This document shows positions 10,297 to 22,902 of a DNA stretch of 33,176 nt, in pieces. Under the pieces are notes generated by a model. The model had not been told where the DNA came from, did no database searches, and saw only the letters and a program-made list of their open reading frames with translations. Each line of letters opens with the position of its first letter. Position 1 is the first letter of the stretch. A program made the position numbers and the translations under genes. Source of the stretch: Echinostoma caproni (Eukaryota; Platyhelminthes; Trematoda; Plagiorchiida; Echinostomatidae); contig UZAN01042400.1 of assembly GCA_900618425.1 (NCBI GenBank), positions 14,383-47,558 of the forward strand, written 5' to 3'.

Positions 10297-11299
10297 CTGA
10301 ATATTGTGTAATAAATCAAACCCTACTGAAACTGCCCATTTGAACCCAATTTGTCTAAAGTTGTCCGACAAGTATGTTCAGATTGTTCCCACAATTACTA
10401 CACTTCGCGATTTTTACCCTCACTTCTCCGACCTAGGAAAACCCACGATTCAACTATTTCGAGTGCTCTATACCGCTTGCTCATGTGTACATATACGCTG
10501 CATCCACATTTTTGAAACAACAGTCAACAGACAACAACCAAGCACTTCAAATGGATCTGTTACATTTGAGGTCAAAGGTTGCACACTCAACTGTAATCAC
10601 TCCTGTGAGACTTGGGCTAGTTAGTTTTATCCAATAAGACCGACTAAAATGTCCGGTAGTTTTCCAAACGGCCTTGACAAACTGAAGAATGCAAAAATCC
10701 TACTGTCTGCATGACGACTTGTGGCCACAACCACTATCAGAATCCTCGAGTTTACCTCCCAGTTTTCTGCGTCCGACGGACTGACTAACCTTAGCATTTG
10801 TAAAATCTAACTGACAGGCCTCAATTGATCAAACCTCACATTGGCCGAGGACTGTAGAGCATGTTTGGATCAGGTATAGCTTATAAATTCACTCTGAAGC
10901 TTGAATCATAGATCAGTCTTAAGGTCGGTTAACATGACCTTTGAAATGGAACAAATCTGTGATACTTAAAAGTCGTTTCTGTTCGTAGTTGGTTATTTAA
11001 TCTTGGTGGAACTTGGTTAAGCTTTAGAATTTACAAAATTCAAGTATGCTTCACGTCACCGCCGAAAATAAGTATCTCTTCGATTCCAGATGTTCCTAGT
11101 GAAACCTATTTAACGCTGAAATAATATCACCTCATTTTAACTGAATAATTTTCCTTAACGAAGAACTGTATAAATTACATCCGCGGGGTTCACTGTCCTC
11201 GATGTCAACGAAGACATAGTGAACTTTGTACAAGATCGCTTTTATGAGTGAGTACTATAAAAAACGAGATTGATCCGAATTGGCTCCTCTCTTATACAG
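10297..11299. other. No gene recognised
   Basis: Short open frames only; the longest (plus, to 10624) is Cys/His-rich by composition but has no motif and no convincing splice sites. The segment ends in the pyrimidine-rich tract GGCTCCTCTCTTATACAG that forms the acceptor of the next exon. Confidence 0.5.
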
Positions 11300-11803
11300 G
11301 GTCAAAACACAGCCTGATTATCAGTACAAAACGTCGAACACTTAGTGGGGTCACAGGAACAAATCCTATCAAACAAAGATCAAATTCAATGAATGCTCTT
11401 TGGTTTGGGGATCATCCAGTACCGTCTCCTGGTGCTCTGTCCCCCAACGCTCCATTGAGACTGTCAAACATTCAGTTACAGGCTCAAGCTGAGTTGGAAC
11501 GACGACATCGGTCTTCTTCACGTGCGCACAGCCTTGACCGTCGTTCTGGACTGAGTTATGGATATGGGACGGAGAGTCGTCTGTCTGGTGCTCCTACGGA
11601 TGTTGAAGGTTATGAAGGTGTGGGTTACGGCTACGACACAAGAGGTCGCCTGATCCACGGGGGTGCTCCTATACATGAACGCGCGATTAGTCGCAAGCGA
11701 CGTCTTTTGGACGGTCATGAAAGCTTATCCAGAGTGTGGATACCACAAACGGATGCAGCATCCACAGTGCATTCTGAAGGCCCGTCGCGCAGCGCCGCCA
11801 CGC
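11300..11803 (+). CDS. Internal exon of an unidentified host gene; Ser/Arg/Tyr-rich disordered segment
   Basis: This is the longest coding signal in the window. The acceptor CTCCTCTCTTATACAG ends at 11299 and the donor ACGC|GTAAGT begins at 11804. The exon is 504 nt, 168 codons, phase 1 at both ends. The peptide is low in hydrophobic residues and rich in Ser, Arg, Gly and Tyr: KRRTLSG, KQRSNSMNALWF, PSPGALSPNAPLRLS, AELERRHRSSSRAHSLDRR, two GYG runs (YGYG near 11560, VGYGYD near 11620) and ISRKRRLLDG. Several basophilic kinase motifs (RRTLS, RSNSM, RRHRSSS) and a basic cluster RKRR stand out. No folded domain or transmembrane segment is visible. I infer a disordered regulatory tail or linker of a larger protein whose 5' exons lie upstream. 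Compatible continuations are 22914 directly, or 19416 and then 22903. Confidence 0.7.
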
Positions 11804-14800
11804 GTAAGTTTTACTATCAAATGAAGTTTTCATGTTATATGCGTCATACGGGGCTACACAGAGAAATGCTATTTGTGGAGTCTACGATTTCATTGTGGAG
11901 GTATCTCGACACGTAAACTATGTTTGGGGTATTCGCTTTCACAATAAAAACAGTTATATAATGCAATTAACTAACTGAAGACAACGTACACTTAGTTTTA
12001 ATGCGAATCTGTGAGCATGTGATCCAGTATTTGGTGGTTTCCTAAAAGCCATTGCCTAGTGTTATTTGTTTTCTCAATGGACTTGACGTTAGCGTTATGC
12101 TCAACGTTTGATTGAGTTGCTCTAAGTGGATCTTTTGGATAACTTATAGTACTTAAAAACCGATGTATGACTACCAACAGCCTGTGATGGATATGCTGCT
12201 CAGCATTCAGCGTTCATCAGCATTCCGTCCCCGGTGAATTATCCAAAGAATTTGGATAACAGTGAAGCACTCTGTCTAATTCAGATATTCGCTTTTTCTA
12301 GTCTGCTTATTCACTAACAAATTACTTTGTCATGACACATGAAGACACGTGAAGATTTCCGTGTTTACCGCAAGTTGTTGTTTTTTCATGATACATGAAG
12401 CAATGAGTGGACAGATAAAATAAAATTTCCCCTTTGTAGAACTGCGAACATCGAGGATGTATAAGTAACTTTCCGGAATCGGGTCTCAGTAACTGGTTTG
12501 CCTGCTTCCCTTGTTTTTACGGGACTCCATTCCACTGCATCTCCAGAGCGATTTTATCGATACGATAACCCCCGCTGAAATCACGCTTGAAGCAATGCCA
12601 GATGAAATTTTAGGGGTCTTTGCTAACAGTAATCTGACCCCTTTCCCTTCTCTTGTTTTCGTGAACGTCCTCCAAAATCTGTTTTGATCCCCGTTCACTG
12701 AATCAGCAGCGTTCATGTGAACCACCTATGTAAACACATCTACAACTGGACGTGCTTAAAGACTAAGATGACTAAGTTGCAACGTCATGTGTCTCTGGTA
12801 ACACAGTGGAACTGCTTCATTAGCTACTTTCAAGTGCCTCATTTTGTTTGAATCAATCAGTATCCGTTCGATCAAATTCACAATCTGCAGACTTGATTCA
12901 CTCAATCTTTGCCGGTCTCTCCGATTGCGCCTGAGGATCAGTGGTAACAGAATGCGTGTGATAGTAATCTTTATTTTAACGCTAGATTTGTTTTACAGAC
13001 AAAGACTAATGTACCAGACAACGATACCAAAATTTCGTTTTATGTTTTGACTTCCAAATGTTTTACATCAGTGCTCATGTCATTCACAGTCAAATTCCCG
13101 TCATCTTATACTTCGAAATCAGCGGGGTGTTTGAAAATGCGGGTGATTCTGTCTGCTTGGCTCCCATCCTTGAGGAGATATTTTATCGCTGGTATTAGAT
13201 TCTACGGTGCTCGACCGGGCGGACCGGTTGAGCGATTAACCATGTATTAATTAAATTCCAAATCAACTAGCACACGTTTGACTTTGTACGAGTTTGTTTG
13301 TAGGACGGTGAGTACACCTGATCGACTGCTACCTCCTGACAAAAAGCCGCTATTATATACAGACTACTGGTGAGTAGCATGAAAGTGCACATTCGTTGGG
13401 AAAGCTTCAGGATTTGTATAACAGTGCATTTCAGGTAATAAATACGAATGAAACGATTCAATGACGGATATCGCTCGCTACTTTGCTGTGATATCTTTTT
13501 GATAAAGATTTCGACGTTTGGAAGTGAGAAGTGAAATAGTTATCTATAAAAAATAATTTATGTTCTATTCTCACATCCAGAAGGGATAACGGATAGCCCT
13601 TGCTGAAACTACTACTTTTTCGAGATATTCTTATTAAACTAGTGCAGAAGAATGTCAAGTATACGGAACGGATAAAATGCAAAGATAGCAGAACGCTTTG
13701 GCCGGAATCAATGGTAACGCTTTCCATGAGTTCTAACTGTATTTTGGATTGATTAGGAAACTAGCGGCAAAAAAGTAAATAGACCGGGCACTTGAAAATA
13801 TACCTGACAAGGTGGTGCTAAACAGAATGTGTTTTGGTCGACAGACGGGAAATTCCTTTCCATGTTTTTTTTTAAAGAAATGAGTCTTTTAGTCGACCTT
13901 CGGGTGGTGTTTCTAAGTAGTTCACATGACCAATTGCCACGTCATACAAACTCAGATAAATGAAATTTCATGCTGATTCATCAGTTAACTATTCTTGTAT
14001 CTCGCCAACAATTGTCTTCCATGCGGACTAACCAAACCGAATACACGATAACCTGAGGCTGAAATGCCGCTTAGGCAAATAGCTCTCTCGTTGTCTGCAC
14101 CTGATATGCACGGTTACATAACTCATCGTATGTGCATGGGCTAATCAGAAAAACAAACGGGTGTAACATGAGGTCAAACTAATGACTCTCGGATACATAT
14201 TTTATCTTTCGACCACATGTTACCGAGCTCATATCGGGTCCAAATATGCCCCATGCGGACAAATCGTGCAGATGAAGAGCGAATTTTTCGGTGCTCGCTG
14301 GTTATAACTGGGATATCGTGCTTCATAGCATTCTCATCCATTAANAAAGTTCTATTTGTTCCATTTCATGGAACATGGCAGTGTGGTCATATAGTTACAA
14401 AATTCGAAAAGGCATCACGACTACTTGGTCATACAAAAATAATTGTATTTTGTATGTGCTACTATTTTTGTTTGTTATATCCCCGGGGTTCACAGGACTC
14501 TCCAGATAGACGGCTGGGGACCATGCGATTAGAGTGGCTTTCATCCACAAAGGCATTCGTACATCTTTTCGTTTACATAATCAACTCACATCATGTACGC
14601 TCAAAACTATTACTTCAGTTTCTGGCACCTGAAATTCCCTTTTTTATTATCCCAACGCTCTGACGGAAAATAAAGTGAAATTAACTCGTTTCACCTCTGA
14701 TTCAGACAGTGGGCACTCACTGCATGTTGCGACATAGGTTTTGACACCGTCCAGATCCATACCATCGCCTACAGTTCTCAGTTCAACAAAGTGTGCATTG

Positions 14801-17800
14801 AATAAATGAGGGTCCTAGTTTGAAAGAGACAAAACACATCATTCTATTCCGATTCAAACGAACAATGGATTGGTGCACAATAAGGTGTTAGACTATTTAT
14901 TTACCACATAAGGTGAACTGATCATCTGTTCCAACTACCATCTACCAATATTTACGCCATGGAAAAATTGAAAAAGATATTTCAAACTGAACTTGAGAGA
15001 TGATAAAACTCCCTCACCAGGTCGGATTGATTGATGACATTTTTTCCCCAGACAGTGGAATTTTTTGGACGGATATGTTTCTATCTCTGGTTGGAAGTTT
15101 TCAAATACAAATATGCATTAAAAGCTTCTATTATTGCGGACCAAATAGCAATCGGATTCCATTTAAAACGACTACTATGTTTGGAGGTACCTGGCTCTGT
15201 GCTTTCTACACCCCAGATTTGGTGCTGTCAGATGCAGTCACCGTAAAAGTAGCTACCTCGAAATCTAAATCGTCAGGCACGTCCAGAATTGTTATGCACA
15301 CGTGTGTAATCTCCGTTATGCTAGAAGTAATTAGTTCGTTTCTTTTTCGACAATAAAGCAACACTCAGTGTTCTTTGCAGTCGGTTGATTGATGATTTTC
15401 ACTTCCTGCCTACAAAGTGCTCGGACTGCCTTGACGAGAATCACTGAATGGGTGATCTGCATGCGTGATTCATTCCACCAAATAACCGAACCGTAAGACT
15501 CGTGGTTCATTCAGCTCTTCAGATTGATTCAAAAAATTTGCTTATTTTGCTCGACGTAAACTTGTTTCGGTTCAAAGCATGATATACGATGTAGCGTATA
15601 AACCTCAGTAATTGACATGTATAGATGTCAAATAAGAATGCGGTCGTTTAGTTAAACTTACTGAAACCCCCTGCCGCGTTTCAAGATGGTATAGAATTTA
15701 GAAATATAATTACGAAAACATCTTTCCACCAAGGGATATGTCTGATCAAAGGAAAAGTAAGCACGCGCGAGCAAATAGAATGTTTTTTGGCTGAAAGCTT
15801 GCATATAACTCGCTAAAGCTTTAAAACAAGACAGTACAAATCTTATAATAAAATTTAGCTATATTATGTTCAACCCGGGCAAAGCATCACGGAACTTGGC
15901 TGTTTTAGGATGACATAGAAACATGAATATCTGGAAGATGAAGGTTACTAGACAAACAAATGTGCTTTAAAATACTCTCTATGGATTCCGAGGACTCTGG
16001 AAACAACCTATCGCGGGAGTCATCTTACATGCTTCAGGATGTATCCTAATGCCCATTCAGTTTGGTTGAGTGACCAAATGTGAAATGATCAGAGTTCGTA
16101 GCTCAACTGATGTGGCTTAAGATATACAAAAACATAAGTCACCATGTGTGGATGGGGATTTGAGCTTTTATCAAGTACATGGATGCTTCTGAATACCTCT
16201 TGAAATGTTATGTAAGATTTTTATGTTCAAACTGGGGTCTCGAACAGCGAGTATTCCGATTGAGAGCCGGTACCCAACGGTCGAACAAAACAATCACTGA
16301 ACATCATTGAACTGGCACAGAAGAAAATACAAGAACATCTTCAACACAAACGTTCTCTTTCTTTGTTCACTCATAGCTCCGGTCTCCTTTTTTAAGACTT
16401 GAGTATGTAATCTATAAGCTTCGGCCGATAGAATGGAAATGTTCATTCACCGGTCTTTTGCCATTTGAAGTTCTATTATTTCATGCTCTTTTCTCCCCTA
16501 ACAGCTTTAACCTCACAGGTAGTTACGTGTACTAATGTCCGCTAAAGAGGGAAAGAAATACGACCATAGTAACTAGATACAAAAGATAACAACTCTTATT
16601 TGCGCTTCGTGGATGATGATGATAGGCCCAAGGAGCGTGTAATTTGGTGACGCCCGAGGTGGAACTACTTTTGATGCTGTCTCAACTGTTTGTTGCATAC
16701 AGCGTTTTGGAATTTTATTCAAATCAAATGATTTTTCTGTCGTATCTCTCTTCTCGCATGGTTTGCATTTCATTGTTTTTTATTTTCCAAGTTTGAATTA
16801 TTCTTTTGATTTCACACCAGTTTATGCAAATTTGTTCATCTACCTTGCCCTTATCAGGTTTGACAGAAATGAAAGCACATTTGGATGACTCGGCCGTGGC
16901 GTTCGCGTTGCGTGACTTTACAGCCCCCGGGGTTCGGTGAGCAAACACTTTGAACTAACATGTTTGTCCACTTGATCTGTTTACCTTTCCAGCCTCGAAA
17001 AATTACAAACAACTATTTACTCTTCCCTATCCTGCCTTCCACGATCTTGCATCTAATCGTTAGTTGCAGTCCCGTTCTAATTTACCAAACTGTGCCCATT
17101 TTCAACCGGCCTCCAGTTGAATCCAAACGCAAATGATGAACTGATTTTGTTTTTCGCGGCTATTTTAGTTTCCGAAAGTTGATTATTTTACTGTGCTCTT
17201 ATTTATAGCTGTGAACATGTATGTACTCCCTCGATCTCTCTATGTGATTCCTATTTTAATTTGCCAAAGAATTACCCACCTTCAATTTGTTTTCCGTTCG
17301 ATCTGTTTTCGCGAAAAAAGATCTTCAAACGGATCCGAAGAAGATTGTGAACTGTTTTGAGTTTTTATCTCTTGCTCCTTATTAAGCCGTTTATTTTCTT
17401 ATAAATTTCACTTATTTCGCATAGTATCTTTTGGAATTTTTTACTCTCTCTCCCTCTCGCCCTGTCTCGCTCAATTGGATGATGCAACTACTCAATCAGA
17501 CCATGAATAACTTTCACTCAGGGTAATTCATGGGACCAAATCTATCAAATTTATTTCCCGCGTTTTATGTGTCGCTCGTAACCTGCTTAAACCTAGCAAC
17601 CATGTTTTAATCAGATAATACAACTCAAGATAGCTTCCCTTGCTATTTATCTATTCGTTCTTTCACCGCTGCGGCGTTCGTACAGTACAGTTATGTAATG
17701 TTTGCAGTGTTTCTGCTTTTCACATCAATTCTATTCTGATTGAGCTGCAACTTTTCTGAGTTCGAACGGGTGTCTTGTTAAGTATGATCAGCTGCGTGGG

Positions 17801-18089
17801 AGTGTCCAACAAATTGCTTGTTATATTTGAGAAATTGTACTGAGGACTAAACGCATCACGAAATGACGTACACCAATCCAAAGCATAGTTTATTTGAGTC
17901 TATTCATTCTTTTCCCGGGGTAACAATTTTCGATGAAGATCTAAACAAAGAACAATAAAAATACTAGAGCACTATAAAGAAACTTCTTTGTCCATGATTC
18001 TCCAGGGAATAGATAATTTAGTCTCATTTTCTTCTCGATGAAACCCTGCTTTCGGGGACGTTAAAGAGTGACTTAGTTTTATTTCCATC
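11804..18089 (+). other. First part of a large intron; no secure gene
   Basis: This begins with the consensus donor GTAAGT. I see no recognisable coding sequence or element across this stretch. A frame at 14217-14663 contains the single ambiguous base N at 14345 and no motif. A short frame with a strong acceptor (TTTTTTCCCCAG before 15052) and donor G|GTACCT at 15187 gives a 135-nt phase 1-1 piece but has no recognisable content. A pyrimidine-rich zone lies at about 17200-17470. Confidence 0.45.
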
Positions 18090-18111
18090 ATATATATATA
18101 TATATATATAA
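18090..18111. repeat. (AT)n microsatellite
   Basis: About eleven AT units inside the large intron. Confidence 0.95.
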
Positions 18112-18829
18112 TCATTTAATCTTCAGTCTGAATCTTTTGAGGTACTAGAAATAAAAACAAACCAGAGGCTAACAGACTGGCACAAGTTGAAATAATTATT
18201 GAACTGCACGCATGTGGCCGAGGGTATTTTTTTTCTACCCCGTACGGATTTTGATGATTTCCGTATTTTTACACACATCCCATTGTTCAATATTTTTTTA
18301 TCTCATACTAATTTCCAGCATCGATTGTTGTTCTTATCAGCGATCACAATTTTTGATGAGGAAACTTTGGGATATTTCGTGCCTCATGTGCGAATTTTGT
18401 GTGCTGTCTATTCTATAACTTGCAGATTCGCTAGCGGTTGTTTTTATCACATTTTTTTTACCAAACAGTCAATTGAACCGTTGCTGTAGTACCGAATTAA
18501 TGTGATCGGAGCTGGTATTTCCTGCAAACCCAGTCAGAAAATAAATATGAAATGAATTTACTTTTCTTAATTTTTTTCAGGACTATCCCTCATAAAAGAG
18601 AGGATGAGTGAGATTCCTAAATAACTCGAATGACAGCTCATCGGACGCAGCCGATGATGGCGGGATCAGCGTAGATAGCCTATAACCAAACTTCGCAAAC
18701 CAACTGCTTAAGTTCACATTTTACCGTGTTCTTCGTGTTTTAGGCTTTCTCTCTTTTACGGAGAGGAACGTTCTCTTTAAGATAAAACCACGGAGTGACC
18801 TCGTGTGACTGCTTAGTCGACAGACAGTG
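18112..18829. other. No gene recognised
   Basis: T-rich, with overlapping short open frames that lack motifs. Intronic by position. Confidence 0.45.
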
Positions 18830-19249
18830 AAGAACAACAATCTGGATAAATCATGGAAATGAGCTGTATGTAACAGCGGGGACAGAGTATCATGTGTTCC
18901 TCCTTCAAGTGATCTACTATTGATCGTCAAGCCTCTCCCTAAACAGACTAGGATACAGGCTTGCCGCAACCCCACTGATTACCTTACCGCATGGTTTTAT
19001 GCAATTTACCTTCACCTCCGATTGACCTCCACTTGTTTCAGCATGAAGCTTTCTGATTGTTTGAGTATTCATTTTTGTATCAGCATTGTCGTCCGATATG
19101 CGGTAACCTGACCCGACATTTTTGGTTTTTTGTGTGCCTATCGGGTGATCGACTTTAGAGATCAACTGGTCTGTTCAATTTTTTCTATCGAGTCGATGCA
19201 ATGCAGAGCCGTTACAGATCCATCAAGCAGATAGACCACCCGTCATAAC
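18830..19249. repeat. Diverged direct repeat, copy A
   Basis: Two blocks resemble copy B in the same orientation. Block 1 (about 18830-18915) shares ACAAT, then CATGGAAAT versus CGTGGAAAT, CTATGT versus GTATGT and CTCCTTC. Block 2 (19194-19249) shares GCAGA, GTTACAGAT and AAGCAG. The blocks are about 280 bp apart here and about 50 bp apart in copy B, so copy A carries an insertion or B a deletion. The minus-strand translations are also alike (RSLEGG then HFHDLSRLLF, against RSLEGE then DFHDPCGLLF). Family unknown. Confidence 0.5.
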
Positions 19250-19415
19250 AAAATTAGTGATAGGTATTCTGTCATCCCAATAACACAGAATAAAACATAA
19301 ATTTTGACAAAAAGAATATGTTGGAATCATAAATCCGGTAGATCGAGTTGTTGATCATAAAATTATCCAGTGTGTGCCTAACCTCTGCATTTTGTGATTC
19401 TTCGTCGGTCTGTAG

Positions 19416-19656
19416 TATTGTCGTGGAAAGGTCTGGTTTTATTTACCACTCCGGAACTGGTTTGTTTTTTTGAAACCTGGTACGCACGTCCTGACGGAGA
19501 CACAAAGGTCAGTCTTCTCCGCAATCTGGGTCATGCGGAACATGTGCGAAGCACAGGATACATCGTGCCGGACGAACTGCACACTCAGATTTCCAGCTAT
19601 ATGCCTTCAATTCATCTCTTTTATCATAATCGGTTATCAGCTTATTCGGAAGTCAG
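19416..19656 (+). CDS. Candidate internal exon within the large intron
   Basis: The acceptor TCGGTCTGTAG ends at 19415 and the donor GTCAG|GTGAAA begins at 19657. The exon is 241 nt, phase 1 in and phase 2 out. The peptide looks like a folded domain rather than a linker: SWKGLVLFTTPELVCFFETW, WYARPDGDTKVSLLRNLGHA, STGYIVPDELHTQISSYMPS. I do not recognise the family. Its phases fit neatly between the exon ending at 11803 (phase 1) and the better acceptor of the terminal exon at 22903 (phase 2), which is the main reason to take it seriously. The alternatives are a retrotransposon piece, since a gypsy integrase relic starts about 300 bp downstream, or chance. Confidence 0.28.
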
Positions 19657-19944
19657 GTGAAACGAATCAGCATTCTCATATGTCGTATATCCCTCCGTGA
19701 TGTCAACTTTGGCTGTGCTTATTATGTGTCCAGCTCCACTCTTGATCTGCTGGAATTAGACTGAACTGAAAAATTAAATCAATTACATCAACCCATACGC
19801 GTGAGCTACGACCAAGTGCTTTTCACGTCTGTACGTACCAAATTATCATCAGATGTTCATGTTTTTTTACTTTGTGTTTGATGACGATCTCAAACTCGGC
19901 ACTCACACTCAGTGTAATTTGTGTCCGGTACCCAGCGCCTCACG

Positions 19945-20425
19945 CTGCTGGAATCCATGTTGCACATCAGCAAGGATCAAGCGGCATGAAAATCGTCGTC
20001 GGGATGACCACCTTGGAGGATATTATTCACCAAATCTTATTCACCACCGTTCGTGATATCCTGAACCCTACCGATGGTGTATACCGTTTCATATTTAACA
20101 GGATCGGCTTCCGTGGTCCAAACTCCATTCGCTCAAGTTCATATTTTGCTTATGCAGAACCAGTTGAGGAAATCTTCCAATGGATGCCTACTCTAAATGA
20201 TCGGAGGTTATTCCTGTGATTTCCCCAAATTCTACTATCAATGTTATTAATGTATCAACATGGCATCCCAGATGTGCCATTATCTAAACATCGGACTCAT
20301 TTCTGCTCCGGTCTATTCGCGGAATTTTATCATTGTCTTTATTCAACTCCCTGTGAACCACAACCACACAGCCAGACTGAAACCGTTGTGGGTTCCTTGA
20401 AACACGCACTTCAAGAAGCCAAGGT
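19945..20425 (+). pseudogene. Ty3/gypsy integrase relic (zinc-finger remnant and DDE core)
   Basis: HQQGSSGMKIVVGM near 19967-20008 resembles the H2C2 zinc-binding region of gypsy integrases (HPG, then MK). IFNRIGFRGP near 20090-20120 falls where the first catalytic Asp region should be, followed by EEIFQWMPTLND where DAYSKW-type sequence is expected. HGIPDVPLSKHRTHFCSGLF (20259-20318) matches the conserved HG-P, V-SDNGTQFTSGLF block with the catalytic Asp lost. QPHSQTETVVGSLKHALQEA (20361-20420) matches the PYHPQSNGQAER block. A stop near 20217-20219 separates the parts. Key acidic residues are missing, so the copy is dead. No LTRs are certain; direct repeats A and B flank it. Confidence 0.8.
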
Positions 20426-20802
20426 TCATTTTTTCTCAAGTGTATTTTTTGGAGGAAACGAGTGAATAAGTGTTTCAAAGATGTTGATTTGTATTGCGCT
20501 TCCACAAACCCATTAGTTTCATGCTGTCACACTTCGATAGAAAGCACTTTGCGGACGTAAACTCCGGATCATTAACAATGCTTTAGTAGCAATGCACTCC
20601 ATGCACAGGTGGTCCTAAACTGAAATTGCCTTTTAATATTCTTGTGCGCTTCCGAGACTAACATACTGATAAAAATGGACTGAATCAACCGTGAAAGCTC
20701 GACACAGAAAAATCATCCACAAAATGACCGTGGGAAATAACCATTTAGATGCGGAATAGAACAGAACTCCGTCCTCATCAAGAGAGAATGATTACCATAG
20801 TC

Positions 20803-21000
20803 AGAGGAAAACAATAATCCACATGGATCGTGGAAATCGGCCCTATGTGCCAGTGAGGAGAGAGAGAGAGCATCGATTACTTCTCCTTCCAATGATCGGT
20901 CGTCCAAAATTCTCCTCTCCCCTTCCGCCCAAGCACACTCGCTCTGTGTAGTGCAGAATGGTTACAGATTTGTGAAGCAGGTGGATTATGTGACGCAACA
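20803..21000. repeat. Diverged direct repeat, copy B
   Basis: Copy B of the repeat described at 18830-19249; block 1 is about 20803-20897 and block 2 is 20945-21000. It contains a short (AG)n run at 20856-20870. Confidence 0.5.
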
Positions 21001-22902
21001 GCCACAGATGTCCATCCATATCACTGGAGTGTAGTAAGATTTGTTCTCTATTCAAAATTTTACTCCGATCTTCACATAAATAAGCTCACGCTGAAAGACC
21101 ACAAATGGAAATCTCACCGTGATTGTAAAAACTTTTCAAATTCCCTCAAACGCATCTAGTCTACCAACTGAATGGTTGTCCAGGATAGCGCTGCTGTTCA
21201 GTATGACGAATGTTTTCAGAACCTAAGGTAAGAGCCGCGGTTTAGAAGAAGAAGAAGACCAGACATTGTGGAGGCATGAACTGAGAGGACACGACGGTCA
21301 TAAATTTAGAGGTGCCATTTATTCCTTTAACCTGATATGTTCCGAAAGATGACTGAAATGACTGAACGCAGCAAAGCGGAAGCGCAATGCAACATGCGTG
21401 AGTTCAACCAAGGATTAAAGACTGCTACTTCGATGATGGTTTGCTTTACTTTGAATGGGTTCAATATACCCGGATTCATAGCCCACCATGATCGAAAAGA
21501 ACAATAACAAGCACAAACGTCTTGTCGATCCCCTGAGTATTGCCTGTCTTCTTATGCCCTAACTCGTCTTGCCGACGCATTTCAGACCTCGGTTAATGTC
21601 GCGGTTTTTTAGACTGTCTGTCAAAAGGGTAAAACAAAGTCTGGCCGCCAGTGCGTTCCTCGGCATTTTGTAGCCACACACAGCGGTTGTACAAATGTCG
21701 GAGAGAGCGAGGAAAGATAAACCTCAAGAGGGAACAAACAGGCTACGAGCTGCAAAGCACCAATCACTCTTATCAGTCACATCTTACATGATTGTATCTT
21801 CCGGTCAATCGGAATACCCGATTCATCTAACTAGAGTGAATCACTTTCCTTGACTTGTTTGCTGTTATCATTCAAAGGAATAGTATTGGACAGGGACAAA
21901 TTTATCAAATCAGGCCCGTTAATAATCACTGTGTCGATATTTTTGATGATCCCTCGTGACATCCTAAAAGGAGAAAGAATAACGCTTGTCAAAAGCTTCT
22001 ATCAACACGCTGCACTTGATAATGTTTTGCTTTCATCTGCTGCGTTTTGTATATCACACTTGTTGGTGCGGATTCGCTTCTTTAATATCCAGATGGATGT
22101 AATGTAATTAATATGCGTTCTATTGCAAAGTAAATACATATTTCACCATTTATTTGACACTTTTTTAATATTTTTTGTTATGCACATAAGCATTGCATTA
22201 TTGTGTAATCCAATGGGTTATTGCTAATATAGGAATACAGCAAGATTAAATCCAGATTTCACTCTAGTTGATAAAATTTCTATTCTGCTGCTGTCAAAAT
22301 TGAAGCATCAATATTCTTGCTTACTTGTTAAATATTTTGACTTAGTAGAGGTATTTTCGGGGACAGTTCGTTTTGGCAACCCACATGTGGTTTCATCTGC
22401 TGCACTAATCTTATCTCTTCACTGTTCTTCGTTGTGATTATTATGTCCTTGGCTTCGAGCCTCTATTGATGATCCAACATCTTATCACTTCTTAGCCTTT
22501 GAAATACAGCAAGCACAAATTGAACTTTTGGGTAACAACCATGACTTCTGAACTTCATATCGGTCAATTTCATGCAAGTTCTGACTTCGTGTAGCCTGTC
22601 TCTTCTAAGATATATACACTGTCAGTAAATTATACCACTTGCAGTAATAAATAAACCAAAATACCTAACAACCGTCCGTTCTTCGTCACAGCTCTTTCAA
22701 CGTTTCCGTGAAAACCAATGATGTTTATTGAACCACTTTGTTCGATGTTTGTTAATCTTGTTTTGCCTGCATTGGTGCTGGCTTCTCCCCAAAATTCTGT
22801 TACTACTTAATTAATGGTTAAACAAACGGTATTCGAAATCTCACACTGCGCTTCTGTCTCCCAATCCCCCTGCCGCTTTCTTCATCGGAGTAGCCTTTCC
22901 AG
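21001..22902 (+). other. Last part of the large intron; no secure gene
   Basis: Contains (GAA)5 at 21244-21258. A frame at 21850-22107 follows an acceptor-like TTCAAAG but has no motif or good donor. 22110-22700 is AT-rich. The segment ends in the pyrimidine-rich CCGCTTTCTTCATCGGAGTAGCCTTTCCAG acceptor region. Confidence 0.45.

Noticed and set aside
12486..12725. Minus-strand frame of 79 codons with fairly protein-like composition
   Set aside because: No motif, splice sites or neighbours to support it; could be an old element fragment, but nothing can be named.
14217..14663. Open frame of 148 codons on the plus strand
   Set aside because: No motif, contains the ambiguous base N at 14345, and a frame of this length is expected by chance in 33 kb searched in six frames.
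15052..15186. Possible 135-nt phase 1-1 exon with a strong polypyrimidine acceptor
   Set aside because: It fits the host-gene phases, but the peptide is unrecognised and the open stretch is too short to separate from chance.
21850..22107. Plus-strand frame of 85 codons with an acceptor-like start
   Set aside because: No motif, weak donor, hydrophobic composition unlike the host exons.
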